64,000 nucleotides of DNA, from contig NZ_CP052859.1 in the NCBI RefSeq assembly GCF_012935695.1, positions 4,133,001 through 4,197,000 on the forward strand. Direction: 5' to 3'. Source of the stretch: Pseudomonas sp. ADAK18 (lineage in GTDB: Bacteria > Pseudomonadota > Gammaproteobacteria > Pseudomonadales > Pseudomonadaceae). The position numbers and the translations under genes are program-made. Positions 13,588 to 22,236 of the stretch are shown piece by piece. A model generated the notes under the pieces. The model had not been told where the DNA came from, did no database searches, and saw nothing but the letters and a program-made list of their open reading frames with translations. Within the stretch, counting starts at the first letter, position 1, and each line of letters begins with the position of its first letter.

Positions 13588-15477
13588 ATGAATAAAAATC
13601 TGCGCTTCAGCCACAAGATACTGCTTGCAGCCGCCCTTATCGTCATTGCCGCTTTTGCGTTGTTTACCCTGTACAACGACTACCTGCAACGTAATGCGAT
13701 TCGTGACGACCTGAACAACTACCTGCATGAAATGGGCGACGTCACCGCCAGCAACATTCAAACCTGGCTCGCCGGGCGCATTGTCCTGATAGAAAGCGCC
13801 GCACAGAACATCGCCATCAACCCTGAGCCTGTCACCGTCGCCTCCTTGCTGGAACAGAAAGCCCTGACATCGTCGTTCATGGCAACTTACCTGGGCGACA
13901 ACAAAGGCGGCTTCACCATCCGCCCAGACAGCAAGATGCCGGACGGCTTCGACCCCCGCGTGCGCCCTTGGTATAAAGGCGCCCAGGCCAGCGGTGGTTC
14001 GACCCTGACCGAACCCTATATCGACGCAGCCACAGGCCAGTTGATCATTTCTGTTGCCACACCCAGCAGCAAGGCCGGCCAGAGCGTCGGCGTGGTGGGC
14101 GGAGACCTGAGCCTGCAAACCCTGGTGGACAACATCGGTGCCTTGAACTTCGGCGGCATGGGTTATGCGTTTCTGGTGAGCGCCGACGGCAAGGTGCTGG
14201 TACACCCGGATAAAAACCTGGTGATGAAGAGCCTGAGCGACGTCTACCCGACCAATACCCCGAAAATCAGCAGCGACTTCAGCGAAGTCGAAGTCGACGG
14301 CAAAACCCGCATCGTCACCTTCGCCCCGATCAAGGGGTTGCCGTCAGTGAACTGGTACCTGGGCCTGTCAGTAGATAAAGACAAATCCTTCGCCATGCTC
14401 AGCGAATTCCGCACCTCGGCCATTATTGCCACGATCATTGCGGTAGTGATCATCCTGGCCTTGCTGGGCATGTTGATTCGCGTCCTGTTGCAGCCGCTGC
14501 ACGTCATGACCCGGGCCATGGAAGACATCGCCGACGGTGAAGGCGACCTCACGCGCCGCCTGAATATCCAGAACCACGATGAGTTCGGCATCCTGGGTAT
14601 CGCGTTCAACCGTTTCGTGGAGCGGATTCACACCTCAATCCGCGAAGTGTCTTCCACCACCGAGCAGGTCAACGAAGTCGCCCTGCGGGTGGTCAGCGCC
14701 TCCAACTCGTCGATGGTCAACTCCGACGAGCAAGCCAACCGTACCAATAGTGTCGCGGCCGCCATCAACGAACTGGGTGCCGCTGCCCAGGAAATCGCCC
14801 GCAACGCCGCACAAGCGTCCCATCAGGCCAGCGATGCCAGGCACCTGGCCGAAGATGGCCAGCAAGTGGTGGAACGCAATATCAAGGCAATGAATCAGCT
14901 GTCCGAGATGATCAGCGCCTCCAGCAGCAATATAGAAGCGCTCAACAGCAAGACGGTGAATATCGGGCAGATTCTTGAGGTGATCACCAGCATTTCCCAG
15001 CAAACCAACCTGCTGGCGCTCAACGCGGCTATTGAAGCGGCACGGGCCGGAGAAGCCGGGCGCGGGTTTGCGGTGGTGGCCGACGAAGTGCGCAACCTGG
15101 CTCACCGTACCCAGGAGTCGGCCCAGCAGGTGCAAAAGATGATCGAAGAGCTGCAAGTCGGCGCACGGGAGTCGGTCAGTACCATGAGCGAAAGCCAGCG
15201 CCACAGCCAAGACAGCGTCGACATCGCCAACCTGGCAGGAGAGCGACTGAACAGCGTAACCCTGCGCATCGGCGAGATCGACGGCATGAACCAATCGGTG
15301 GCCACCGCCACCGAGGAGCAGACGTCGGTGGTGGAGTCGATCAACATGGACATTACCGAGATCAACACCCTCAATCAGGAAGGTGTGGAAAACCTGCATT
15401 CGACCCTGCGTGCTTGTGCCGATCTGGAACAGCAGGCAGCACGATTGAAACAGTTGGTGGGAAGTTTTCGGATCTAA
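13588..15477 (+). CDS. Methyl-accepting chemotaxis protein, PctA-like amino-acid receptor (dCache)
   Basis: This is a 629-residue chemoreceptor. A membrane helix lies at about 9-29, a periplasmic dCache sensor at 30-275, a second helix at about 275-298, HAMP to about 352, then the coiled-coil signalling domain. The hairpin tip holds [20 protein letters not shown]. The sensor carries RVRPWYKGA and [19 protein letters not shown], the Arg/Trp-Tyr...Asp pattern of receptors that bind the amino and carboxyl groups of L-amino acids. Length and the start [15 protein letters not shown] are very close to P. aeruginosa PctA. Which paralogue (PctA, PctB, PctC or Cta) it is cannot be settled by eye. Confidence 0.93.
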   Translation: MNKNLRFSHKILLAAALIVIAAFALFTLYNDYLQRNAIRDDLNNYLHEMGDVTASNIQTWLAGRIVLIESAAQNIAINPEPVTVASLLEQKALTSSFMATYLGDNKGGFTIRPDSKMPDGFDPRVRPWYKGAQASGGSTLTEPYIDAATGQLIISVATPSSKAGQSVGVVGGDLSLQTLVDNIGALNFGGMGYAFLVSADGKVLVHPDKNLVMKSLSDVYPTNTPKISSDFSEVEVDGKTRIVTFAPIKGLPSVNWYLGLSVDKDKSFAMLSEFRTSAIIATIIAVVIILALLGMLIRVLLQPLHVMTRAMEDIADGEGDLTRRLNIQNHDEFGILGIAFNRFVERIHTSIREVSSTTEQVNEVALRVVSASNSSMVNSDEQANRTNSVAAAINELGAAAQEIARNAAQASHQASDARHLAEDGQQVVERNIKAMNQLSEMISASSSNIEALNSKTVNIGQILEVITSISQQTNLLALNAAIEAARAGEAGRGFAVVADEVRNLAHRTQESAQQVQKMIEELQVGARESVSTMSESQRHSQDSVDIANLAGERLNSVTLRIGEIDGMNQSVATATEEQTSVVESINMDITEINTLNQEGVENLHSTLRACADLEQQAARLKQLVGSFRI

Positions 15478-15483
15478 ATCACA

Positions 15484-15506
15484 AGCCGCTACCTTGGGTA
15501 GCGGCT
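15484..15506. terminator. Hairpin between convergent genes, possible terminator
   Basis: A perfect 10-bp stem (15484-15493 with 15497-15506) has a 3-base loop and lies 7 bases after the chemoreceptor stop. No T-run follows on either strand, so its terminator role is only likely. Confidence 0.5.
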
Positions 15507-15510
15507 CCCC

Positions 15511-15681
15511 CTACTCTTCCTGTGCTTCGGGTTTGTCCCGGACCTGCTCCCACAACTCGGCCGCCCCCGGAAACTCGGTACCGTCGTCGCTATCGAGATC
15601 GTCCGGGTCAAAACGGCTCAAGCAGCCTTCGCCCAATGTCGCCGGGGCTTTGGAAGTGGCCTTGTCGAGTGGGTCACTCAT
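15511..15681 (-). CDS. Small acidic hypothetical protein (56 residues)
   Basis: The frame begins MSDPLDKATSKAPATLGEGC and ends in a Glu-rich tail closed by TAG. It holds SRFDPDDLDSDDGTEFPGAA and is strongly acidic, with no membrane segment or signal peptide. A CGGAGA ribosome-binding site lies 5 bases before the ATG, and the frame ends at a hairpin shared with the convergent chemoreceptor gene. A purU terminator separates it from the gene upstream. These points support a real gene, although I recognise no domain and can give no function. Confidence 0.65.
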   Translation of the reverse strand: MSDPLDKATSKAPATLGEGCLSRFDPDDLDSDDGTEFPGAAELWEQVRDKPEAQEE

Positions 15682-15705
15682 TCTCCGATCCTCATGCTTG
15701 CCGAA

Positions 15706-15743
15706 AGAAAAAAGGCCTGGAACGATTTAACGCCCAGGCCTTT
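15706..15743 (-). terminator. Intrinsic terminator of purU
   Basis: Read on the minus strand, a 9-bp stem (15734-15742 with 15712-15720) is followed by a T-rich tract. It lies about 20 bases after the purU stop. Confidence 0.82.
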
Positions 15744-15761
15744 CACGCTTCAAGCCATCAA

Positions 15762-16610
15762 TCAGAACACGACGGTTTTGTTGCCATGCACCAGCACCCG
15801 GTCTTCCAGGTGATAACGCAGGCCACGTGCCAGAACCATCTTCTCGACATCACGGCCGAAGCGCACCATGTCTTCAATGCTGTCGCTGTGGCTGACCCGT
15901 ACCACGTCCTGCTCGATGATCGGACCGGCGTCCAGTTCTTCGGTGACATAGTGGCACGTTGCGCCAATCAACTTCACGCCGCGCAGGGACGCTTGGTGAT
16001 ATGGCTTGGCACCGACGAACGACGGCAGGAAGCTGTGGTGAATGTTGATCACTTTGCCTGCGTATTCACGGCACAGTTCCGGCGGAAGGATCTGCATGTA
16101 ACGCGCCAGCACCACGACATCGGCGTCGTGCTGCTTGACCAGGCGCGACACTTCGGCAAACGCCGGCTCCTTGTTCTGCGGGTCGACCGGGACGTGGTAG
16201 TACGCAATACCGTGCCACTCGACCATGCTGCGCAGGTCGCCATGATTGGAGACCACGCAGGAAATTTCGCAGTCCAGTTCATCACTGTGCCAGCGGTGCA
16301 GCAAGTCTGCCAGGCAGTGGGACTCGCGGCTGGCCATCAGGACCACGCGCTTTTTCTGTTCCGTGTCGGTGATGCGCCAGGTCATCGAAAACTCTTCGGC
16401 GATCGGCGCAAATGCCTCGCGAAAAGCCTCAAGACCAAAGGGCAGTGTGTCGGCACGAATCTCGTGACGCATGAAGAACCAACCGCTGAGATTGTCCGAG
16501 TGATGGCTCGCTTCGGTGATCCAGCCGTTGTGGGACGCCAGAAAGTTACTGACTTTAGCAACGATGCCGACGCGGTCCGGGCAAGCAATCACCAGCCGAA
16601 AAGTGCGCAT
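15762..16610 (-). CDS. purU: Formyltetrahydrofolate deformylase
   Basis: This 282-residue enzyme hydrolyses 10-formyltetrahydrofolate to formate and tetrahydrofolate, balancing one-carbon pools and feeding PurT. Residues 1-80 form an ACT regulatory domain (MRTFRLVIACPDRVGIVAKV). The rest is a formyltransferase fold, with the catalytic Asn-His region NIHHSFLPSF and the Asp in TEELDAGPIIEQ. Length matches E. coli PurU. The ATG at 16610 follows GGAG and gives the usual N-terminus; the frame is open 12 codons further upstream without a good start. Pseudomonads often have several PurU copies, so this is one paralogue. It is divergent from mvaT. Confidence 0.95.
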   Translation of the reverse strand: MRTFRLVIACPDRVGIVAKVSNFLASHNGWITEASHHSDNLSGWFFMRHEIRADTLPFGLEAFREAFAPIAEEFSMTWRITDTEQKKRVVLMASRESHCLADLLHRWHSDELDCEISCVVSNHGDLRSMVEWHGIAYYHVPVDPQNKEPAFAEVSRLVKQHDADVVVLARYMQILPPELCREYAGKVINIHHSFLPSFVGAKPYHQASLRGVKLIGATCHYVTEELDAGPIIEQDVVRVSHSDSIEDMVRFGRDVEKMVLARGLRYHLEDRVLVHGNKTVVF

Positions 16611-16961
16611 TAGGGGGAAACTCCAGAACTTCGCAAAGGCCGCCATTCTAGCGATTACGCAGAAAAACTGCAGTATTCCTTAACGCTTATTCTGTCTGCG
16701 TGCGCTGGGACTGTCCCTTAATAGCGTAAGGTTTTACCTCTCTATATGTGCCTGATCGCTTGGGCTTGGGCAGTTAGTCAAGATTTAACGAGAGTATCTT
16801 TATCCCGTCCCCCTTACTAATTAACTCAATTCCACGCTTTTGCCACAAACAACCAAAGTAAATTACATAAAAGCCCCCTTAAATGTTTACTTGAGGAAAC
16901 TGTCTGACTATTATTAGGCCATTATCCCCTGTCACCCAGCGCCCTACATAAGGTAGCCCTC
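16611..16961. other. AT-rich intergenic region upstream of mvaT
   Basis: About 350 bases that are clearly more AT-rich than the flanking genes, especially 16780-16920. No gene is visible. MvaT binds AT-rich DNA, so autoregulation here is plausible. A candidate sigma-70 promoter lies near its right end. Confidence 0.55.
16886..16914 (+). promoter_or_regulatory. Candidate sigma-70 promoter of mvaT
   Basis: TTTACT (16886-16891, four of six matches to the -35 consensus) is 17 bases from TATTAT (16909-16914, five of six matches to the -10). The start codon is about 48 bases beyond. Assignment is by eye only. Confidence 0.45.
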
Positions 16962-17336
16962 ATGTCCCTGATCAACGAATACCGCGCCACCGAAGAAGCT
17001 ATTAAAGAGCTGCAAGCCCGTTTGAAGAACCTGTCCCAAGACGACAAACTGCAAACCGAGCTGGAATTCGAAGGCAAACTGCGCACCCTGATGGGTGAGT
17101 ACTCCAAATCCCTGCGTGACATCATCGCGCTGCTGGATCCAGAGTCGAAAGTTAAAGCACCACGTGGCGCTGTGAAAACTACCGGCACCAAACGTGCTCG
17201 CAAGGTTAAACAGTACAAAAACCCACACAACGGCGAAGTGATTGAAACCAAAGGTGGCAACCACAAAACTCTGAAAGAGTGGAAAGCCAAGTGGGGCGGC
17301 GACGTGGTTGAAGGCTGGGCTACCCTGCTGGGCTAA
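16962..17336 (+). CDS. mvaT: H-NS-like xenogeneic silencer MvaT
   Basis: This is a 124-residue nucleoid protein. The N-terminal coiled coil (1-60, MSLINEYRATEEAIKELQAR) drives dimer and oligomer formation; a basic linker follows, and the C-terminal DNA-binding domain carries KGGNHKTLKEWKAKWGG. The Gly-Asn pair in this loop inserts into the minor groove of AT-rich DNA, the AT-pincer mode known for MvaT. It silences horizontally acquired and AT-rich genes. Length and the MSLINEYRATEEAI start distinguish MvaT from its relatives MvaU and Bv3F. It has its own terminator and is convergent with sbcB. Confidence 0.97.
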   Translation: MSLINEYRATEEAIKELQARLKNLSQDDKLQTELEFEGKLRTLMGEYSKSLRDIIALLDPESKVKAPRGAVKTTGTKRARKVKQYKNPHNGEVIETKGGNHKTLKEWKAKWGGDVVEGWATLLG

Positions 17337-17371
17337 GCCTCGCACGGTCGCAGCTTGACTCGCGACACAAT

Positions 17372-17399
17372 AAAAAACGCCAGCATGCTGGCGTTTTTT
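17372..17399. terminator. Bidirectional intrinsic terminator between mvaT and sbcB
   Basis: A perfect 28-base palindrome with a GC-rich core, flanked by six A and six T residues, works in both directions. It lies 36 bases after the mvaT stop and 28 bases after the sbcB stop on the other strand. Confidence 0.92.
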
Positions 17400-17426
17400 A
17401 TTGTCCGGACTTTTCCCATAAATTGA

Positions 17427-18851
17427 TTACAGGCCCAAACGTGCACCTAAAGAGTCTGCATACTCTTGCCACTCATCGAGCACCTGACGCTGAAACGATG
17501 TAGCACTAACAGCCAATTCCAGCCGGGCTTGCTTAAAACTCTCAAGGGTATTCGGTGCGCCCCATCCCGCGTCTGACAAACGTTGCTGACAGAAAAGTTT
17601 CCAGCTCTCTTGCTCCTCGCTATTCAAGGTGTGCGGAAAGTTTCGAGCACGGTAGCGAAATAATAATTCAGGCAAACGCTGATCATCAAAAGGCCACTGA
17701 CGCGCTAATTGCCCAGGCTCGGCGAGTCTGACTTGCTCACATAAACGCCGATCACGATCACCGATAAAACCATCGTATAGCTGCTGCTCAGGGTCGGCGC
17801 TCGATGCAAAGTCTTCTTCGGCATAAATCGCCGGTAACTTATCGCGCCAAACTTCCTGTGCGTCAGTTAGTCGCAGGGCACGCGCCTGATACAGGTCCAT
17901 GTCCAGTTGTAAACGCTGACGGTCTTCGGCCCGCAGCACATTCAAAGGGGCTACCACCGGGCAGCGATTGATATGCAACAGCTTGAGCGGCACTGGCAGC
18001 TCACCCTCGGCCAGGTCATCACGCCGGGTGTACAAGCGCTGGCGCAGGGTGTCGGCGTCCAGGTCGAGCAACCCTTGGGGGTCGAGTCCCAGGTCACAGA
18101 CGATCAAGGCATTGCGGTTGCGCGGGTGCCAGGCCAGTGGCAGCACCACTCCCAGATAATGACGCTCGGCAGAAAAACGACCGGAGATATGCACCATCGG
18201 CTGCAACAGCCGGACCTGGTCCATGACCCGTTGTTTGCTGCGCAACTGAAACAGCCAGTCATACAGCTTGGGTTGTTTCTCGCGAATCAGTCGGGCCAGG
18301 GCAATGGTGGCGCGGACATCGGACAAAGCGTCGTGGGCCTGCCCATGGTCGATGCCATTGGCGGCGGTCAGACGTTCAAGCTTAAGGGTGACCCGCCCGT
18401 CCTGCTCAGGCCAGACAATGCCCTGCGGACGCAGGGCGTAAGCCGTGCGAACCACGTCGATCAGGTCCCAGCGGCTGTTACCGCCCTGCCACTCACGCGC
18501 ATACGGGTCGAAAAAGTTGCGATACAAACTGTAGCGCGTCATTTCATCGTCAAAACGCAAGGTGTTGTAACCGGCACCACAAGTACCAGGCGCAGCGAGC
18601 TCGGCGTGGACCCGGGTCATGAAGTCGGCCTCGGCCAACCCCTTCTCCGCCAGCACGCTCGGCGTGATACCGGTAATCGCGCAGGCGGCCGGATGGGGCA
18701 GGATATCGTCGCTGGGCTGACAATAGAGGTTGACCGGCGGCCCGACCTCGTTGAGGTCAAGGTCGGTACGAATCCCGGCTACCTGCAGTGGACGGTCATT
18801 ACGCGGGTTGATGCCGGTGGTTTCATAGTCGTACCAGAAGATGGTGGTCAC
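17427..18851 (-). CDS. sbcB: Exodeoxyribonuclease I
   Basis: This 474-residue enzyme degrades single-stranded DNA from 3' to 5' and acts in recombination and mismatch repair. The DEDDh nuclease fold starts at once with IFWYDYETTG, so D8 and E10 bind the first metal; NTLRFDDEMTRYSLYRNFFD and HGQAHDALSDVRATIAL supply the other Asp and His residues. The rest contains the SH3-like and helical parts (LRSKQRVMDQVRLLQPMVHI) that encircle DNA. The start is GTG at 18851 with AGGAA 7 bases upstream. It is divergent from the RDD-led operon. Confidence 0.96.
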   Translation of the reverse strand: MTTIFWYDYETTGINPRNDRPLQVAGIRTDLDLNEVGPPVNLYCQPSDDILPHPAACAITGITPSVLAEKGLAEADFMTRVHAELAAPGTCGAGYNTLRFDDEMTRYSLYRNFFDPYAREWQGGNSRWDLIDVVRTAYALRPQGIVWPEQDGRVTLKLERLTAANGIDHGQAHDALSDVRATIALARLIREKQPKLYDWLFQLRSKQRVMDQVRLLQPMVHISGRFSAERHYLGVVLPLAWHPRNRNALIVCDLGLDPQGLLDLDADTLRQRLYTRRDDLAEGELPVPLKLLHINRCPVVAPLNVLRAEDRQRLQLDMDLYQARALRLTDAQEVWRDKLPAIYAEEDFASSADPEQQLYDGFIGDRDRRLCEQVRLAEPGQLARQWPFDDQRLPELLFRYRARNFPHTLNSEEQESWKLFCQQRLSDAGWGAPNTLESFKQARLELAVSATSFQRQVLDEWQEYADSLGARLGL

Positions 18852-19050
18852 GGGCTATTCCTGTGCTGAAGACCGACAAAGTCTAGGCGCTGAAAGACGC
18901 CTGAGGCCAGCGCTGCGTGAGCTGTACAAACATTCAGTGAAACGTTGCAGCACTTTGAGTGGTTGCTTCCACCGTCGACACTGCTAGCATCCGTCTCACT
19001 ATCCGCCTGCTGTCGCCCGGCGCAACAGCTCTGCACTGCCAAGGACCGCG

Positions 19051-19743
19051 ATGCCATCAGCGCCATTGGACACCCGCTATCAGATCGAGACCCCAGAAGG
19101 CATCGACCTGCCCCTGCGCCCGGCCGGCCTGCTGCCTCGCTCCCTGGCGTTCGCCTTCGACCTGGGCTTGCGCGGCCTGATCCTCGGCATCCTGTTTCTG
19201 GCCCTGGCGTTTCTTGGCAACCTGGGGATGGGCCTCGGCTCGATCCTGCTGTTCCTTGTCAGTTGGTGGTACATGGTGTTGTTCGAAGTCCTCAACCAGG
19301 GCTGCTCGCCCGGCAAGCAGATCATGGGCCTGCGGGTGGTCCAGGACGATGGCACGCCCATCGGCTGGTCCGCTTCGCTGATTCGTAACCTGCTGCGTTT
19401 TGTCGACATGTTGCCCTTCGGCTACTTCCTCGGCGCCATCAGTTGCCTGCAGCATCCCCACTTCAAACGCCTTGGCGACCTGGCTGCCGGGACCCTGGTG
19501 ATTTACCGCGAGCAGCCGTTGTCACGCCCGCAACTTCCCCAGGCCCCCGCACTCCGCTTGCCATTCGCCCTGGACCTGAACGAGCAACGGGCCATACTCG
19601 GTTTTGCCGAGCGCCAGGGAGAACTGTCCACTGAGCGCGTCAACGAACTGGCCGCGATCCTGGCCACACCGCTGCAAGTCTCCCCCACCCGCGCCGTGAG
19701 CGAACTCAACGGCGTGGCCCGTGGTTTGTTGGGGCCGACATGA
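19051..19743 (+). CDS. RDD-family membrane protein
   Basis: This 230-residue protein has an RDD domain at about 20-160. It has the Arg-containing first helix (LLPRSLAFAFDLGLRGLILG), a second helix around 45-70, the signature NQGCSPGKQIMGLRVVQDDG, and a third membrane stretch ending in LGDLAAGTLVIYRE. The tail is cytoplasmic and holds a helical region with ERQGELSTERVNELA. RDD proteins are diverse and their function is mostly unknown; some act as Na+/H+ antiporters. It is the first gene of a six-gene operon, and its stop overlaps the next start as ATGA. Confidence 0.9.
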   Translation: MPSAPLDTRYQIETPEGIDLPLRPAGLLPRSLAFAFDLGLRGLILGILFLALAFLGNLGMGLGSILLFLVSWWYMVLFEVLNQGCSPGKQIMGLRVVQDDGTPIGWSASLIRNLLRFVDMLPFGYFLGAISCLQHPHFKRLGDLAAGTLVIYREQPLSRPQLPQAPALRLPFALDLNEQRAILGFAERQGELSTERVNELAAILATPLQVSPTRAVSELNGVARGLLGPT

Positions 19744-20720
19744 AGCAGAGTCTTTTCGAAAGCCGTCACCAGCCCCGATGGCAGGCCTTTGCCGCCCAAC
19801 TGGCACAGCTTGAACAGGGCAAGGCCAAACCCTCGGACTTTACCGATTTCCCTCATCATTACCGACGTTTGTGCCAGCACCTGGCCCTGGCCCAGGAGCG
19901 TGGCTACAGCAGTTACCTGGTGGACCCGCTGCAACAACTGGCCCTGCGCGGTCACCAACAGTTGTATAGGCATCGCCGCCAGTTGGGGGCCAATGTGCTG
20001 GGTTTCGTACTCGCCGACTTCCCCCGGCTGGTGCGCGAGCAATGGCGTTTCGTGCTGGTGGCCAGCCTGCTGTTCTTTGGCAGCCTGCTGGGTATTGCCC
20101 TGCTGGTGTACCTGTTTCCGGACCTGATCTACAGCATCGTCAGCCCCCAACAGGTGGCCGAGATGCAAAGCATGTACGACCCCGACGCCAGTCGCCTGGG
20201 GCGCGCCGCCGAGCGCGCATCGAGCGAAGACTGGATGATGTTCGGCTATTACGTCATGCATAACATCGGCATCGCCTTCCAGACGTTTGCCGCCGGTTTG
20301 CTGTTTGGCCTGGGCAGCGTGTTCTTCCTGTTCTTCAACGGGCTGATCATCGGTGCCGTTGCTGGGCACCTGACACAAATCGGCTACGGCCAAACCTTCT
20401 GGTCATTCGTCATTGGCCACGGCGCCTTCGAACTGAGCGCCATCGCATTGGCGGGCGCCGCCGGCCTGCAACTGGGCTGGGCACTGATCGCCCCAGGGCA
20501 TTTGGCCAGAAGCGAGTCCTTACGGCTGGCTGCGCGCAAAAGCGTGCAAATGATCTGTGGTGTCATGGTGTTTCTGCTGATTGCGGCGTTTATCGAAGCC
20601 TACTGGTCATCCACCACCACCGTGGCACCCTGGATCAAATATTTGGTGGGCGCCGCGCTCTGGCTATTGATGGCCGCCTACCTGCTGCTCGCCGGACGGA
20701 GTCACCATGCGCCTGAGTGA
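19740..20720 (+). CDS. SpoIIM-like (stage II sporulation M family) membrane protein
   Basis: This 326-residue protein has a cytoplasmic N-terminal third (MKQSLFESRHQPRWQAFAAQ) and then about five membrane helices from residue 105 on. The stretches FFNGLIIGAVAGHL and FVIGHGAFELSAIALAGAAG are typical of the SpoIIM/DUF95 family. In Bacillus, SpoIIM belongs to the DMP complex that remodels peptidoglycan during engulfment. Pseudomonas does not sporulate, so the role here must be different. It overlaps both neighbours (ATGA with RDD, 14 bases with DUF4129), which points to coupled translation and probably a membrane complex. Confidence 0.87.
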   Translation: MKQSLFESRHQPRWQAFAAQLAQLEQGKAKPSDFTDFPHHYRRLCQHLALAQERGYSSYLVDPLQQLALRGHQQLYRHRRQLGANVLGFVLADFPRLVREQWRFVLVASLLFFGSLLGIALLVYLFPDLIYSIVSPQQVAEMQSMYDPDASRLGRAAERASSEDWMMFGYYVMHNIGIAFQTFAAGLLFGLGSVFFLFFNGLIIGAVAGHLTQIGYGQTFWSFVIGHGAFELSAIALAGAAGLQLGWALIAPGHLARSESLRLAARKSVQMICGVMVFLLIAAFIEAYWSSTTTVAPWIKYLVGAALWLLMAAYLLLAGRSHHAPE

Positions 20721-22236
20721 CGCCAGTGTGGTGATTCGCCCCCGTACTTCCTGGGAAGCCATGGACCTCGGCGTCCTGATGGCCCGTGAACATCGTGGGT
20801 TGTTGATGAGCAGTTGGGCACTGATAACCCTGCCGATCTTCGCCCTATTCAGCGCGCTGCTATGGAATTACCCGTCCACCGCGCTTTTTCTGTTCTGGTG
20901 GCTGAAACCCGCCTTTGACCGCCTGCCGTTGTACATCCTGTCCAAGGCTCTGTTCGGCGAGACGCCCACCCTCAAGCAGTCGCTGCGCCAATGGCCACGC
21001 CTGCTCAAAGGTCAACTGTTGGCCAGCCTGACCTGGCGTCGCTTCAGCCTCAGCCGCAGTTTCGTGATGCCAGTGGTCCAGCTCGAAGGCCTGGAAGGCC
21101 AGGCGCGCCAACAACGCCTGGGGGTGCTGCAACAACGCAATGCCGGCGCAGCACGCTGGCTGACCCTGATCGGCGTGCACCTGGAAATGGCTTTGTGGAT
21201 CGGCTTGATGGTGCTGTTTTATCTGCTCCTGCCACAGCAGGTCGAACGGGATTGGGACTGGCAACAACTGATACTCGCGACCGGCCACGATTGGCTGTGG
21301 CTGGAGCACCTGACCAATGCCTTCTACGCCTTGATCCTGGTGTTCTGGGAGCCGATCTATGTGGCCTGCGGTTTCAGCCTGTACCTGAATCGCCGCACCA
21401 CGCTGGAAGCCTGGGACCTGGAACTGGTGTTCCGTCGCCTGCGCCAGCGCCTGAGCTCGGTGGTATCGGTTCTGCTGCTGGCCATCGCACTGATGCTGAT
21501 CCCGACTATCCAACCAGCCATGGCCGATGAGCCGATCGCTGCGAAGCCGCTCAGCACACAAGCCGCTAATCAGTCGATCAAGGCATTGCTGGAACAACCA
21601 CCGTTCAAGAATCCAGAAACCGTTACCCGTTATCGCTTCGGACCTGATAAATCCAGCGAGAAAGACAAATCAGGGGGCGATGCCAAGCTACCGGCCTGGC
21701 TGGAAGCGCTGCTGAACAACCTCAACAGCAACTCCTTCAAGCACCTGGCCAAGGGTCTTGAGGTATTGCTCTGGAGCTTGCTGCTGGGCGCATTGGCCCT
21801 GGTGATCTGGCGCTATCGCGACTGGCTGCGGGCCTTTGTCAGCCGACGCGCGCCGCACAAACCAAAAGTCGCCAAGCGTGCGCCAACGCAACTATTCGGG
21901 TTGGAGCTGGGCACCGAAACCTTGCCCGACGACATTGCCAGCACCGCCGAACAGCTCTGGCCAACCCAGCCACGGGAAGCCCTTGGCCTGCTCTACCGCG
22001 GCTTGCTCAGCCGCCTGCTGCACGACTTCAACCTGCCATTGAAAGACGCCGACACCGAGGGCCAGGTCCTGGAGCGCATTCATCGGCTGCAACAGCCCCA
22101 GTTACTGGCGTTCAGCGATGACCTGACCCGGCACTGGCAAAACCTCGCCTATGGTCACCGTCTGCCTCCAACACAGGCCCAACAACAGCTGTGTGGCGAT
22201 TGGCGAGCGCTGTTCGGCTCGGGAGCCGCGCAATGA
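20707..22236 (+). CDS. DUF4129-containing membrane protein
   Basis: This is a 509-residue protein. The N-terminal half has several membrane helices (near 35-75, 160-180 and 205-225) and a hydrophobic segment near 260 (VVSVLLLAIALMLIPTIQPA) resembling the stop of a multi-pass region. A single helix at about 350-370 (LLWSLLLGALALVIWRYRDW) leads to the C-terminal DUF4129 domain, which contains LWPTQPREALGLLYRGLLSR and RHWQNLAYGHRLPP. DUF4129 proteins occur beside MoxR and DUF58 proteins and with transglutaminases. No catalytic residues are recognisable. It overlaps SpoIIM by 14 bases and the next gene by ATGA. Confidence 0.82.
   Translation: MRLSDASVVIRPRTSWEAMDLGVLMAREHRGLLMSSWALITLPIFALFSALLWNYPSTALFLFWWLKPAFDRLPLYILSKALFGETPTLKQSLRQWPRLLKGQLLASLTWRRFSLSRSFVMPVVQLEGLEGQARQQRLGVLQQRNAGAARWLTLIGVHLEMALWIGLMVLFYLLLPQQVERDWDWQQLILATGHDWLWLEHLTNAFYALILVFWEPIYVACGFSLYLNRRTTLEAWDLELVFRRLRQRLSSVVSVLLLAIALMLIPTIQPAMADEPIAAKPLSTQAANQSIKALLEQPPFKNPETVTRYRFGPDKSSEKDKSGGDAKLPAWLEALLNNLNSNSFKHLAKGLEVLLWSLLLGALALVIWRYRDWLRAFVSRRAPHKPKVAKRAPTQLFGLELGTETLPDDIASTAEQLWPTQPREALGLLYRGLLSRLLHDFNLPLKDADTEGQVLERIHRLQQPQLLAFSDDLTRHWQNLAYGHRLPPTQAQQQLCGDWRALFGSGAAQ

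Noticed and set aside
19740..20720. SpoIIM homologue taken as a sign of sporulation
   Set aside because: The family occurs widely in non-sporulating bacteria; the other genes show a Pseudomonas.
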